From CAYJII01 sp964370225 (lineage in GTDB: Bacteria > Bacillota > Clostridia > Oscillospirales > Ruminococcaceae), in contig CAYJII010000037.1 in assembly GCA_964370225.1 (NCBI GenBank), positions 1-23,263 on the forward strand: DNA of 23,263 nucleotides. The letters run 5' to 3'. The notes under the pieces are model-generated. The model did not search any database, was not told where the DNA came from, and worked only from the letters and a program-made list of their open reading frames with translations. Both the position numbers and the translations under genes were made by a program. Positions 7,604 to 15,931 of the stretch are shown here, one piece after another. Positions within the stretch are counted from its first letter, which is position 1; the number at the start of each line of letters is the position of its first letter.

Positions 7604-8278
7604 ATGAATGGTGAATTTTTTGCAGTTGGAATAGGTCCAGGGGATCCACAACTGCTAACAATAAAAGCAGTGAAAACTATCGAAAAATGCGATATTATCG
7701 CTTTGCCAGATAGCAAGAGCAAAAATAATATCGCATATGAAATAACAGAAGAGTATATAAAAAATAAAGATATAATGTATTTTGACATGCCAATGACAAA
7801 GGATAAAGCTTTACTTGATAAAAGTCATGATGACTGCGCAAACCAAATTGAAGCCCTTTTATCAAGCGGAAAAAATGTTGCTTTTCTTACTTTAGGTGAT
7901 CCCTGCATTTATAGTACTGTAATGTACATTCACAAAAGATTAACCGCAAAAGGAGCAAGAACAAGCATAGTTCCTGGAGTGACATCGTTTTGTGCAGTAG
8001 GAGCGGTACTTAATCTTTCGCTTTGTGAAAAAAACGAGATGTTACATATAATCCCAGCTACATTTTCTGATTTGGACTATGTTGATAAATTAAAGGGTAA
8101 TAAAATATTAATGAAATCTGGAAAAACTATAAGACAAGTGAAAGATAAATTTAAGGATAAGCAAGCTTATGCTGTAGAATGCGCTACTATGGAAAATCAA
8201 AAAATTTACGAAAATCTAGCGCAAATCGACGATGGTGCAAGCTACTTTTCGATTGTGTTTATCAAGGAGGACAACTAA
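7604..8278 (+). CDS. cbiL: Cobalt-factor II (precorrin-2) C20-methyltransferase CbiL
   Basis: CbiL methylates C20 of cobalt-factor II, the first ring methylation after metal insertion. The 224-residue protein has the tetrapyrrole methylase fold. The N-terminal SAM-binding loop is VGIGPGDPQLLTIKA (residues 7-21), followed by the C20-specific LTLGDPCIYSTVMYI segment and PGVTSFCAVGA. It is somewhat shorter than many CbiL proteins (about 230-240) but no motif is missing. It starts at ATG 7604 behind AAAGGA. Its stop overlaps the cbiF start by one base (TAATG), suggesting translational coupling. Confidence 0.93.
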   Translation: MNGEFFAVGIGPGDPQLLTIKAVKTIEKCDIIALPDSKSKNNIAYEITEEYIKNKDIMYFDMPMTKDKALLDKSHDDCANQIEALLSSGKNVAFLTLGDPCIYSTVMYIHKRLTAKGARTSIVPGVTSFCAVGAVLNLSLCEKNEMLHIIPATFSDLDYVDKLKGNKILMKSGKTIRQVKDKFKDKQAYAVECATMENQKIYENLAQIDDGASYFSIVFIKEDN

Positions 8279-9042
8279 TGATTTATTTTATAGGTGCAGG
8301 GCCTGGGGCTGTCGATTTAATAACAGTTAGAGGCAAAGAAATATTAGAAAAAGCGGATGTGATTATATATGCGGGTTCACTTGTTAATCCACTGCTACTT
8401 GAATATAAAAAAGACAGTTGTGAAGTTTACGATAGCGCAAAGATGACACTTGAAGAAGTGATTGAGGTTATGCTTGCTAGCGACGGTGAGGATAAGATTA
8501 TAGTTCGTCTCCACACAGGAGACCCATGTATATATGGTGCGATTAGGGAACAGATGGACATATTAGATAAGCACGACAGTAAATATGAAGTTGTACCAGG
8601 AGTAAGCTCGTTTATCGGAGCTGCTTCCGCTTTAAAAGCGGAATATACACTACCAAATGTTAGCCAAACTGTAATATTAACCAGAATGGCTGGAAGAACA
8701 CCTGTGCCTGAAAAAGAAGATATCGAGAAGCTCGCTTCACACGGCGCCACTATGGTAGTTTTTTTGACATCAACTATGCTAGAAGAGCTTTCACAAAAGC
8801 TTATTGCTGGCGGATATGACGAAGACTCACCAGCTGCAATTGTATACAAAGCAACATGGGAAGATGAAAAAGTCGTGAGGACTACTGTGAAAAATATTGC
8901 AGCGGCTGCAAAAGAGAATGGGATTAATAAAATGGCACTGATTATGGTCGGTGGATTTTTAGGTAATGAGTATGAACGCTCAAAACTTTATGACCCAACA
9001 TTTACGCATCTCTTTAGAGAAGGTACTGATAATGAAAAGTAA
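8278..9042 (+). CDS. cbiF: Cobalt-precorrin-4 C11-methyltransferase CbiF
   Basis: CbiF adds the C11 methyl group to cobalt-precorrin-4. This 254-residue protein starts MIYFIGAGPGAVDLITVRG, and has YAGSLVNPLLL, RLHTGDPCIYGAIREQ and VPGVSSFIGAASALKAEYTLP, which are CbiF/CobM-specific signatures. It starts at ATG 8278, which overlaps the cbiL stop, with a strong AAGGAGG about 8 bases upstream; an in-frame upstream ATG at 8179 lies deep within cbiL and has no such site. Its end overlaps cbiG by 11 bases. CbiF and CbiG act in sequence, which fits this arrangement. Confidence 0.95.
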   Translation: MIYFIGAGPGAVDLITVRGKEILEKADVIIYAGSLVNPLLLEYKKDSCEVYDSAKMTLEEVIEVMLASDGEDKIIVRLHTGDPCIYGAIREQMDILDKHDSKYEVVPGVSSFIGAASALKAEYTLPNVSQTVILTRMAGRTPVPEKEDIEKLASHGATMVVFLTSTMLEELSQKLIAGGYDEDSPAAIVYKATWEDEKVVRTTVKNIAAAAKENGINKMALIMVGGFLGNEYERSKLYDPTFTHLFREGTDNEK

Positions 9043-10021
9043 AGTTGCTCTTTTTTCGTTTACAGAAAATGGCAAGAAAATTTGTGATAAAATAAAAAAG
9101 TCTTTTGACTATGATTTTTACGAGGAAAGCACACCATCATTAGTAAAAGCGTTTGTAAAAGAGAATTTTAATGAATTTGATGCGCATATTTTTGTGGGTG
9201 CAATCGGGATAGCAGTACGATTTATAAAAGATAATATTAATTCAAAAGACAAGGATCCAGCAGTTATCGTTCTAGATGAAAAGGGGAAGTTTGTAATCCC
9301 AATTTTGTCGGGACATTTAGGTGGTGCGAATGAGCTTGCAGTGCGCATAAGCCAAAAGCTAAATTCCACTCCCGTTATCACTACTGCGACGGATATTAAT
9401 CAAAAATTTGCTGTCGATATTTTTGCTAAGGAAAACAACTTAAGCATAGCAAATGTTGAGGAGATAAAAAGCATTTCAGCACAAATTTTGGCGGATAACG
9501 GCATAAATTTCGCTTCCGAATTCAAGGTGGTCGGAGAACTCCCTTTTATATTAGATGAATATGCCAATATAGGCATTTGCATCAGTGAAGAAGTAAAAAA
9601 ACCTTTTGAAAACACATTAAATCTTATCCCCAAAAACATAAATATAGGCGTTGGTTGTAAAAAAAATACAGATAGCTCGCACTTTGAAGAGTATGTTTTA
9701 AACACATTAAAAGCAGTGGGGCTATCCGTTTTAAATGTGGGGAGTATTGCTTCAATCGACATAAAATCAGATGAAAAAGCTATACGAGATTTTGCAAGAA
9801 AATATAAGATTAAAGCAAATTTTTATTCAGCTGACATGCTATCAGCGCTTAAAGGAGATTTTACAAAATCAGATTTTGTAAAATCAATCACAGGAGTAGA
9901 CAATGTCTGCGAGCGGAGTGCTATTATCAGCGATGAAAATTCCGAGTTAATTTTAAAAAAACAGAGCAAAAATGGCATTACAATTGCCCTAGCAAAAAAA
10001 GAATGGAGTTGTACATTTTGA
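9032..10021 (+). CDS. cbiG: Cobalt-precorrin-5A hydrolase CbiG
   Basis: CbiG opens the delta-lactone of cobalt-precorrin-5A, readying the ring for contraction and release of a two-carbon unit. The 329-residue protein has the CbiG N-terminal domain (about 1-125: FVGAIGIAVRFI, then ILSGHLGGANELA), a middle domain, and the C-terminal domain (about 205-329: NIGVGCKKNT, then FYSADML, GVDNVCERSAI). ATG 9032 overlaps the end of cbiF and has AGAAGG about 8 bases upstream; an ATG further upstream (8966) lies within cbiF. The coding sequence contains a 15-bp tandem repeat at 9857-9886 that duplicates DFTKS/DFVKS. Its stop overlaps the hemA TTG start. Confidence 0.94.
   Translation: MKSKVALFSFTENGKKICDKIKKSFDYDFYEESTPSLVKAFVKENFNEFDAHIFVGAIGIAVRFIKDNINSKDKDPAVIVLDEKGKFVIPILSGHLGGANELAVRISQKLNSTPVITTATDINQKFAVDIFAKENNLSIANVEEIKSISAQILADNGINFASEFKVVGELPFILDEYANIGICISEEVKKPFENTLNLIPKNINIGVGCKKNTDSSHFEEYVLNTLKAVGLSVLNVGSIASIDIKSDEKAIRDFARKYKIKANFYSADMLSALKGDFTKSDFVKSITGVDNVCERSAIISDENSELILKKQSKNGITIALAKKEWSCTF
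9857..9886 (+). repeat. 15-bp tandem repeat inside cbiG that also forms a perfect inverted repeat
   Basis: Two adjacent copies, GATTTTACAAAATCA and GATTTTGTAAAATCA, differ at two central bases and encode DFTKS and DFVKS. Because each copy is nearly palindromic, the two also make a perfect 14-bp inverted repeat (9857-9870 with 9872-9885, one base between). In mRNA this could fold as a tight hairpin in the middle of the operon. Confidence 0.85.
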
Positions 10022-11022
10022 ATATCGCAGTGTCAATAATTGACTACAAACTAGCTTCTTTAGAGCAAAGAGAAATTTTTGCACTATCAAAAAGCAGACT
10101 ATGTAGTTTGTACGAAAGCGTAAAACTAAATGAAAATATAGATGGTTGCGTGGTATTGTCTACATGCAACAGGACAGAAATATATGTGAATATGACTGAG
10201 GAAAACGATGAGAAGCCCTATGAAATTCTATGCGATTTCGTGGGAGTAAATAGTAGTGATTATAGCGACAAATTTCATACTTTTGAAAATGAAGATGCAA
10301 TTTTTCATCTTTTCAAAGTAGCTAGTGGGTTAAAATCGCAAATCTGGGGTGAAGACCAAATTATTACTCAGGTTAAAAGTTCGCTAATAATTGCACGTGA
10401 GTACAACGCTGCGGATCCAATTTTAGAGGTGTTATTCCGCAATGCGATTAGCGGAGCAAAAAAAGTTAAATCAGACATTGACTTTAAGACTGACAATAAT
10501 TCCACAGCAAAATGTGCGCTGAATATCATTCTTGAAAACAAGGATGTAAAAAAAGTATTAGTCATAGGCAATGGTGAAATTGGTAGACTTACTGCTAAAC
10601 TTTTGGTTGATTTTGGTATTGATACGACGATGACTTTGCGTAAATATAAATATAGCGAAACGGTGATACCATCTCATGTAGTTGCTGTGGATTATGACTT
10701 GCGATATGAAAAACTAAAGGAAGTTGACGCTGTTGTAAGTGCTACGTCAAGCCCACATTTTACAATAGAGTATGAAAAACTTGATGTAAAAGAGCGCTTG
10801 CCTAAAGTATTCATTGATTTGGCTGTACCAAGAGATATTGACCCTAAAATTGAGAATGTGAATAATATTTCATATTATAACATTGATAATTTGGACAGTG
10901 AACATATCACATATCATAAACTGATACAGCAAAAACAGGCAAATGATATACTTAGAAAATATGTTGATAATTTTTACAAATGGTATGAGTATAAAACACA
11001 ACTCGTTCAAGTTAATGAATAA
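10018..11022 (+). CDS. hemA: Glutamyl-tRNA reductase HemA, short form lacking most of the dimerisation domain
   Basis: HemA reduces glutamyl-tRNA(Glu) to glutamate-1-semialdehyde with NADPH, the first committed step of the C5 route to tetrapyrroles. The catalytic domain has the nucleophile Cys50 in STCNRTEIY and the conserved HLFKVASGLKSQIWGEDQI block. The NADPH-binding domain has VLVIGNGEIGRLTAKLL, and PRDIDP follows. I chose TTG 10018, which overlaps the cbiG stop, with GGAG 9 bases upstream; the protein then begins MNIAVSIIDYK like other HemAs. The alternative ATG 10003 has no clear site. At 334 residues it is 70-100 shorter than usual (about 400-430). Only a short tail follows the NADPH domain, so the long helical dimerisation domain is largely missing, without a visible frameshift. 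Confidence 0.93.
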   Translation: MNIAVSIIDYKLASLEQREIFALSKSRLCSLYESVKLNENIDGCVVLSTCNRTEIYVNMTEENDEKPYEILCDFVGVNSSDYSDKFHTFENEDAIFHLFKVASGLKSQIWGEDQIITQVKSSLIIAREYNAADPILEVLFRNAISGAKKVKSDIDFKTDNNSTAKCALNIILENKDVKKVLVIGNGEIGRLTAKLLVDFGIDTTMTLRKYKYSETVIPSHVVAVDYDLRYEKLKEVDAVVSATSSPHFTIEYEKLDVKERLPKVFIDLAVPRDIDPKIENVNNISYYNIDNLDSEHITYHKLIQQKQANDILRKYVDNFYKWYEYKTQLVQVNE

Positions 11023-11049
11023 TATTTTTGATAGAAAGCAGGAAATACT

Positions 11050-11781
11050 TTGAAGATATATGTCGTAGGAATTGGACCTGGGAATGAAGAATATATGACA
11101 CCTCAAGCAAAAAATGCAATCTTAGAGAGCGATGTTATTGTGGGGTACACTTTATATACTGAGCTAATACATGATTTGATTGGGGATAAAAAAATACTGC
11201 ACACACCAATGAAAAAAGAAGTATTGCGCTGTGAAATGGCGCTTAAAGAAGCGCTTGATGGCAAAACTGTTGCATTTGTCTGTAGCGGGGATTCAGGAGT
11301 GTATGGAATGGCTGGCGTTATGCGCGAAGTCGCAGTAGACCATCCTGAAGTTGAGATTATTACAGTAGCAGGTATCACCGCAGCAAATAGCGGAGCTGCA
11401 GTGCTTGGAGCGCCACTTATCCACGATTTTGCAGTAATCTCTCTTAGCGATTTGCTAACACCACTAGAAGATATAAAAAAGCGCTTAGACTTGGCAGCTA
11501 ATGGTGATTTTGTAATATGCATATATAATCCTAAAAGTGTAAAGCGTTCGGATTATATCGATATGGCTGTAGACATTATACTTAAATATCAAGCTGAGGA
11601 CACGCCATGCGGATATGTGAAACATATCGGTAGGGAGGGCGAGTATTACAAAATATGCACATTAACTCAACTGAAAAATAACGATGATATCGATATGTTT
11701 ACAACTGTATTTATAGGAAACTCTAAAACAAAAGTGATTAATGGAAAGCTGGTGACACCACGTGGGTACAAAGGCGTCTAA
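11050..11781 (+). CDS. cbiH: Cobalt-factor III (precorrin-3B) C17-methyltransferase CbiH
   Basis: CbiH methylates C17 and drives ring contraction with formation of the delta-lactone that CbiF and CbiG later process. This 243-residue protein is of normal length. It has the SAM loop VGIGPGNEEYMTPQA, then VIVGYTLYTELI, CSGDSGVYGMAG, AGITAANSGAAVLGAPLIHDFAVISLSD (split here from one block), and IYNPKSVKR, all typical of CbiH/CobJ. It starts with TTG 11050 behind AGGA, 27 bases after hemA. Its last 20 bases overlap the proposed start of cbiJ. Confidence 0.95.
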   Translation: MKIYVVGIGPGNEEYMTPQAKNAILESDVIVGYTLYTELIHDLIGDKKILHTPMKKEVLRCEMALKEALDGKTVAFVCSGDSGVYGMAGVMREVAVDHPEVEIITVAGITAANSGAAVLGAPLIHDFAVISLSDLLTPLEDIKKRLDLAANGDFVICIYNPKSVKRSDYIDMAVDIILKYQAEDTPCGYVKHIGREGEYYKICTLTQLKNNDDIDMFTTVFIGNSKTKVINGKLVTPRGYKGV

Positions 11782-12544
11782 TAAAATCTTGCTATTCGCT
11801 GGGACATACGAAGGGCGAATGCTCGCTGAATTTTGTGCGGAAAATAATGTTAATGTGGACATTAGAGTTGCGACAGATTATGGAAAAGAAGTCATTGATC
11901 ATATAAATGAGGAAAATGTATTTTCTGGTAGACTTGATGAAAACGAAATAATTAAGCTTTTAGAAAAAAATGAATATGACATTATATTAGATGCAACCCA
12001 CCCATATGCTACAGTAGCAACTAAAAACATTAAAAATGCTACATTAGTTACCAAAAGCAGATATGTTAGAGTTAGGCGTGACACTGCTAATCCATTATTA
12101 TACAAAGATGGAGATATAGTATTTTGTGACTGTGTGAAAAGTGCGGTTAAATATCTAAATGAGCGTGAAGGCAAGATTTTTCTTACCACAGGTAGCAAAG
12201 AATTAAGCGAGTTTTCTGCACTAAATGATGTTAAAAATCGACTTATTGTTAGGGCGCTTCCATTTGAATATTCGCTTAAAAACTGCGAAGAAATCGGCGT
12301 AAGTGTAAAAAACATTATGCTTATGCAAGGGCCTTTTGATGAAGAGTTAAACTTAGCTTTAATGAAAAAATATGATGCAAAATATTTAGTAAGCAAACAA
12401 ACAGGACCAACTGGTGGCTTTGATGCAAAAATCGAAGCTGCAAAAAAGCTAGGAATGAAAATAATTATCATAGAAAAACCTTCTGATGAAGGAGTTTCAT
12501 TAGAAGAGGCGAAAGATATAATATCGAGTAGAAAAGGAAGATGA
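11762..12544 (+). CDS. cbiJ: Cobalt-precorrin-6A reductase CbiJ
   Basis: CbiJ reduces cobalt-precorrin-6A to 6B using a nicotinamide cofactor. The protein (260 residues with this start) has the N-terminal nucleotide-binding strand ILLFAGTYEGR, then DATHPYA, the RVRR segment and SKQTGPTGGFDAKIEAA, all family landmarks. The start is uncertain: GTG 11762 overlaps cbiH by 20 bases and gives a 9-residue lead before ILLFAGT, while TTG 11789 would begin right at that strand with AAAGGCG rather far upstream. Its end overlaps hemC (ATGA). The order cbiH-cbiJ breaks up the hem genes, so the operon mixes both parts of the pathway. Confidence 0.9.
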   Translation: MGTKASNKILLFAGTYEGRMLAEFCAENNVNVDIRVATDYGKEVIDHINEENVFSGRLDENEIIKLLEKNEYDIILDATHPYATVATKNIKNATLVTKSRYVRVRRDTANPLLYKDGDIVFCDCVKSAVKYLNEREGKIFLTTGSKELSEFSALNDVKNRLIVRALPFEYSLKNCEEIGVSVKNIMLMQGPFDEELNLALMKKYDAKYLVSKQTGPTGGFDAKIEAAKKLGMKIIIIEKPSDEGVSLEEAKDIISSRKGR

Positions 12545-13434
12545 ATTTGAACTTAATTGTAGCTAGTAGAGAGAGTAAACTTGCAGTTGTGCAAACGAAT
12601 ATGGTGATTGAGAGCATAAAGAAACATCATCAGGAAATCGATGTTTCTCTGTTAACGATGAAGACCACTGGTGATATTATTTTGGATAAAACCCTCGATA
12701 AAATAGGTGGAAAAGGTCTTTTTGTAAAAGAACTTGATAAAGCTCTGTTGCAAGAAAAAGCAGATATTACAGTACATAGTTATAAAGATATGCCAATGAT
12801 AATAGATGATAGACTACCGATTGTTGCACTTTCAAAAAGAGAAGATCCACGTGATGTGCTAATTTTGCCGATGGGTGCGACTCAAATAGATATGACAAAG
12901 CCAATTGGATGTTCCAGTAAAAGAAGAGAGATACAGCTAAGGGCAATATACCCTAATATTTCAGTAAAGCCAATACGTGGGAATGTGCAAACTAGGCTCC
13001 AAAAGCTTGATAGTGGAGAATATTCTGCGATAGTGCTTGCTTACGCTGGGATAAAAAGACTTTCGCTTGAAGATAGGATTAGTAGAATATTTTCAGTGGA
13101 TGAAATAATTCCTGCTGCATGCCAAGGTGTAATTTGCGTACAAAGCAAAGAAAACACCAACAATTTTTATTTATCAGAATTTGATTGCAGTGACAGTCAT
13201 TATACCTCAAATGCAGAGCGAGCATTTGTTCGTGCACTTGATGGCGGCTGCTCCTCGCCAGTTGCTGCATATGCAACACTTGATGGAGAAAACATAAATT
13301 TAACTGGATTTTATGTAAATCAAAATGAAGAAGTATTTATAGAAACTGTCTGTGGCAACAAAAATGATTGCGAAAAAATCGGGAGAGATTTAGCGACAAA
13401 ATTAAAGGAAAAAGGTAAAGTGAAAAATGGGTAA
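12541..13434 (+). CDS. hemC: Hydroxymethylbilane synthase (porphobilinogen deaminase) HemC
   Basis: HemC polymerises four porphobilinogens to hydroxymethylbilane. This 297-residue protein has the N-terminal IVASRESKLAVVQTN, the catalytic Asp83 in VHSYKDMP, the arginine-rich RGNVQTRLQKL substrate-binding segment, and Cys237 in DGGCSSP, which carries the dipyrromethane cofactor. ATG 12541 overlaps the cbiJ stop as ATGA. AAGGA lies very close to this ATG, so initiation at TTG 12547 (product MNLIVASRE) is a possible alternative. Its end overlaps the cobA-hemD gene by 8 bases, linking it to the enzyme that uses its unstable product. Confidence 0.95.
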   Translation: MNLNLIVASRESKLAVVQTNMVIESIKKHHQEIDVSLLTMKTTGDIILDKTLDKIGGKGLFVKELDKALLQEKADITVHSYKDMPMIIDDRLPIVALSKREDPRDVLILPMGATQIDMTKPIGCSSKRREIQLRAIYPNISVKPIRGNVQTRLQKLDSGEYSAIVLAYAGIKRLSLEDRISRIFSVDEIIPAACQGVICVQSKENTNNFYLSEFDCSDSHYTSNAERAFVRALDGGCSSPVAAYATLDGENINLTGFYVNQNEEVFIETVCGNKNDCEKIGRDLATKLKEKGKVKNG

Positions 13435-14884
13435 AGTGTATTTAATCGGTGCTGGACCAGGAGATAAGGGGCTATTAACTTTAAAAGGGCATGACATTTT
13501 AATAAAAGCTGATGTAGTAGTCTATGACAGGCTTGTAAGCGATGAAATAATGGAGCTTATTCCTGAAAAAGCAGTAAAGATTAATGTTGGTAAAAATGTC
13601 GGAAACCATGCTGTACCACAAGAGAGAATTAATGAGATTTTAGCTGAGAATGCAGGTAAATTTAATATTGTTGTCCGCCTTAAAGGTGGCGACCCATTCG
13701 TATTCGGACGTGGTGGTGAAGAACTTGAACACCTAGTTGAAAGGGATATCCCCTTTGAGGTGGTAAGTGGAATTACCTCGTCTATTTCTGCGCCAATGTA
13801 TGCGGGAATACCTGTAACACATAGAGATTTTTGTTCTTCTTTTCACGTTATAACAGGTCATGCAAAAAAAGACGAACCGCTAAAAATAGATTTCAAAAGT
13901 CTTGTGAATTTAAATGGAACATTAATTTTTATGATGTCTGTTTCATCTTCAGTTGAAATTGCAAATGGACTAATTAATGCTGGAATGAGTGCAGATATGC
14001 CAGTTGCTTTTATCGAAAACGCTACTAGAACATACCAAAATAAATATTTGGGTAAGCTCTGTGACGTAGAAAATATGATAGCGACAAATAATATTTGCTC
14101 ACCTGCAGTATTCGTAGTTGGCAAAGTATGTGAGCTGTCTGAAAAATTTGACTGGTTTTCAAATAAACCGCTAAGAAATAAAGATATAATAGTAACGCAA
14201 CCTAAGAAAAACATATCAAAACTAGCAGATTTACTTATTGATAATGGGACTAATGTTAGATTGATGCCTATGATAAAAACTTCAGAAATTCGCCCACTAG
14301 AAATAGATTTGAGTGAATATAATACTGTAATTTTTACTAGTAGTGCTGGTGTAAAATCATATTTCGAGGATTTATTTGCAAAAGCGTTAGATGCACGCAC
14401 ACTTTCCGACAAAAAAATCGCATGTGTGGGCTCGGAGACTGCCGCAACTCTTAAATCATATGGAATTATAGTTGATTTTATCCCATCGTATTATGATGGA
14501 GAAACTCTTGCAAAAGAGATGATTGTAAAAAATATCCTCACAAAAGATAGCAAAGTAGCACTATTGCGCGCTAAACAGGGGAGCAAGAAGATACTCGAGA
14601 TTTTTGAGGAAAATGATGTTAGCTATACTGATTTTGCAGTGTACGAAACTGAAAATCTTAATTGCGAAAAAATGAGTATTAATAAAAATACCATTGTTAC
14701 ATTTACTAGCAAAAGCTGTGTAGAAGGCTTTGCAAAAATTCATGATATCGATGACTGTAAAGATGTTGTCGCTGTTTGCATTGGAAGGCAAACCGAAACA
14801 CTAGCAAAAGAGCTTGGATTTATCACTTATGTCAGCGAAATACCAACGGTAGCGAGCATGGTGAAAAAAATACTCGAGATTTAG
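13427..14884 (+). CDS. cobA-hemD: Fusion of uroporphyrinogen-III C-methyltransferase (CobA/SUMT) and uroporphyrinogen-III synthase (HemD)
   Basis: This 485-residue protein joins two consecutive steps. Residues 1 to about 245 are SUMT, which makes precorrin-2 by SAM-dependent C2 and C7 methylation: VYLIGAGPGDKGLLTLKG, VYDRLVS, VPQERINEIL, RLKGGDPFVFGRGGEE, SGITSSISAPMYAGIPVTHR and FMMSVSS. Residues about 250-485 are HemD, which closes and inverts ring D: IIVTQPKKNISKLADLL, VIFTSSAGVKSYFE, IACVGSETAATLKSYG and TFTSKSCVEGF. The CysG-type dehydrogenase/chelatase domain is absent. It starts at ATG 13427 inside the end of hemC. The fusion is common in Clostridia and channels HemC product toward precorrin-2. 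Confidence 0.95.
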   Translation: MGKVYLIGAGPGDKGLLTLKGHDILIKADVVVYDRLVSDEIMELIPEKAVKINVGKNVGNHAVPQERINEILAENAGKFNIVVRLKGGDPFVFGRGGEELEHLVERDIPFEVVSGITSSISAPMYAGIPVTHRDFCSSFHVITGHAKKDEPLKIDFKSLVNLNGTLIFMMSVSSSVEIANGLINAGMSADMPVAFIENATRTYQNKYLGKLCDVENMIATNNICSPAVFVVGKVCELSEKFDWFSNKPLRNKDIIVTQPKKNISKLADLLIDNGTNVRLMPMIKTSEIRPLEIDLSEYNTVIFTSSAGVKSYFEDLFAKALDARTLSDKKIACVGSETAATLKSYGIIVDFIPSYYDGETLAKEMIVKNILTKDSKVALLRAKQGSKKILEIFEENDVSYTDFAVYETENLNCEKMSINKNTIVTFTSKSCVEGFAKIHDIDDCKDVVAVCIGRQTETLAKELGFITYVSEIPTVASMVKKILEI

Positions 14885-14895
14885 ATTAATATTTG

Positions 14896-14911
14896 AAAGG
14901 GGTGCTCCTTT
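14896..14911 (+). promoter_or_regulatory. Hairpin that could mask the hemB ribosome binding site
   Basis: AAAGG (14896-14900) can pair with CCTTT (14907-14911), with a further G-U pair, leaving a 4-base loop. The proximal arm contains the GAAAGGGG ribosome binding site of hemB and the distal arm abuts its ATG. This could lower hemB translation or tie it to ribosomes finishing cobA-hemD. The stem is short, so the effect is uncertain. Confidence 0.4.
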
Positions 14912-15892
14912 ATGATAAAAAGACCGAGAAGGCTTAGAAACAACAGCCTAATCAGAGACATGGTGAGAGAGACAAGAGTGAGCGAAAAAAGCTTAATTCT
15001 TCCAATATTCTTAGAAGAAGGCAGAAACATTAAGTCAGAAATATCATCCTTAGATGGACATTATAGATATAGCCCTGACATGGTAAATAGCTGTGTAGAT
15101 AACGCATTAAATAATGGAGTATCAAAGTTTTTACTATTTGGTATTCCAAAAAACAAAGACGAAGTTGGCTCATCAGGGTATGATGCAAACGGAATTGTGC
15201 AAGAGGGGTTAAGGCGCTTAAAAGAAGATTATGGCAACGAAATTTATCTTATCACAGATGTTTGCATGTGTGAATATACCTCGCACGGTCACTGTGGCAT
15301 CTTAAACGGTAACTCCGTTGACAATGATGCGACACTTCCATACTTAGATAAAATTGCAATATCTCACGCACAAGCAGGTGCAGATATGGTAGCTCCATCT
15401 GATATGATGGATGGGCGTATTTTATCCATGCGAAAAGCTTTGGATAATGCTAATTTTGCAGATATCCCAATTATGTCATACGCAATAAAATATGCATCAT
15501 CATTTTATGGTCCTTTTAGAGAAGCTGCTGGATCAGCGCCATCATTTGGCGATAGAAAAGCTTATCAAATGGATTTTCATAATGTAAGCGAAGGTTTAAA
15601 AGAAGCAACCATTGACGAGCAAGAAGGTGCAGATATTTTAATGGTAAAGCCCGCACTTTCTTATTTAGATGTTATTTCTAAATTACGTGAGAATACAAAT
15701 TTGCCGATAGCTGCATATAGCGTGAGTGGTGAATATGCTATGATAAAGAATGCTGCAAAACACGGGCTAATAGACGAATATGGAGTAATGTGCGAAAGTG
15801 CAGTTTCAATATTTAGGAGTGGCGCTGATATATTAATTACTTACTTTGCAAACGAAATTGCAAATGCAATAAAAAAAGGTGATATTGGATAA
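14912..15892 (+). CDS. hemB: Delta-aminolevulinic acid dehydratase (porphobilinogen synthase) HemB
   Basis: HemB condenses two 5-aminolevulinate molecules to porphobilinogen. The 326-residue protein has normal length. The Schiff-base lysines are Lys193 in SYAIKYASSFYGPFR and Lys246 in DILMVKPALSYLD. The cysteine cluster CMCEYTSHGHCG marks the zinc-dependent type rather than the magnesium-only type. It starts at ATG 14912 behind GAAAGGGG, in a 27-base gap after cobA-hemD, and 39 bases before hemL. Product flows to HemC, encoded upstream. Confidence 0.96.
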   Translation: MIKRPRRLRNNSLIRDMVRETRVSEKSLILPIFLEEGRNIKSEISSLDGHYRYSPDMVNSCVDNALNNGVSKFLLFGIPKNKDEVGSSGYDANGIVQEGLRRLKEDYGNEIYLITDVCMCEYTSHGHCGILNGNSVDNDATLPYLDKIAISHAQAGADMVAPSDMMDGRILSMRKALDNANFADIPIMSYAIKYASSFYGPFREAAGSAPSFGDRKAYQMDFHNVSEGLKEATIDEQEGADILMVKPALSYLDVISKLRENTNLPIAAYSVSGEYAMIKNAAKHGLIDEYGVMCESAVSIFRSGADILITYFANEIANAIKKGDIG

Positions 15893-15931
15893 TCTCAAAC
15901 AATTAAATTTATGTGGAAGAGGAATGATATA

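Noticed and set aside
8179..8277. Upstream ATG extension of cbiF
   Set aside because: It overlaps cbiL by about 100 bases in another frame; the AAGGAGG at the later ATG and the MIYFIGAGPG start decide for 8278.
11899..12471. 190-codon minus-strand open frame within cbiJ
   Set aside because: It lies entirely antisense to conserved cbiJ, and its Ser/Phe-rich product matches no family I recognise.
13858..14412. 184-codon minus-strand open frame within cobA-hemD
   Set aside because: It is antisense to the SUMT/HemD junction, with no supporting ribosome binding site or family motif.
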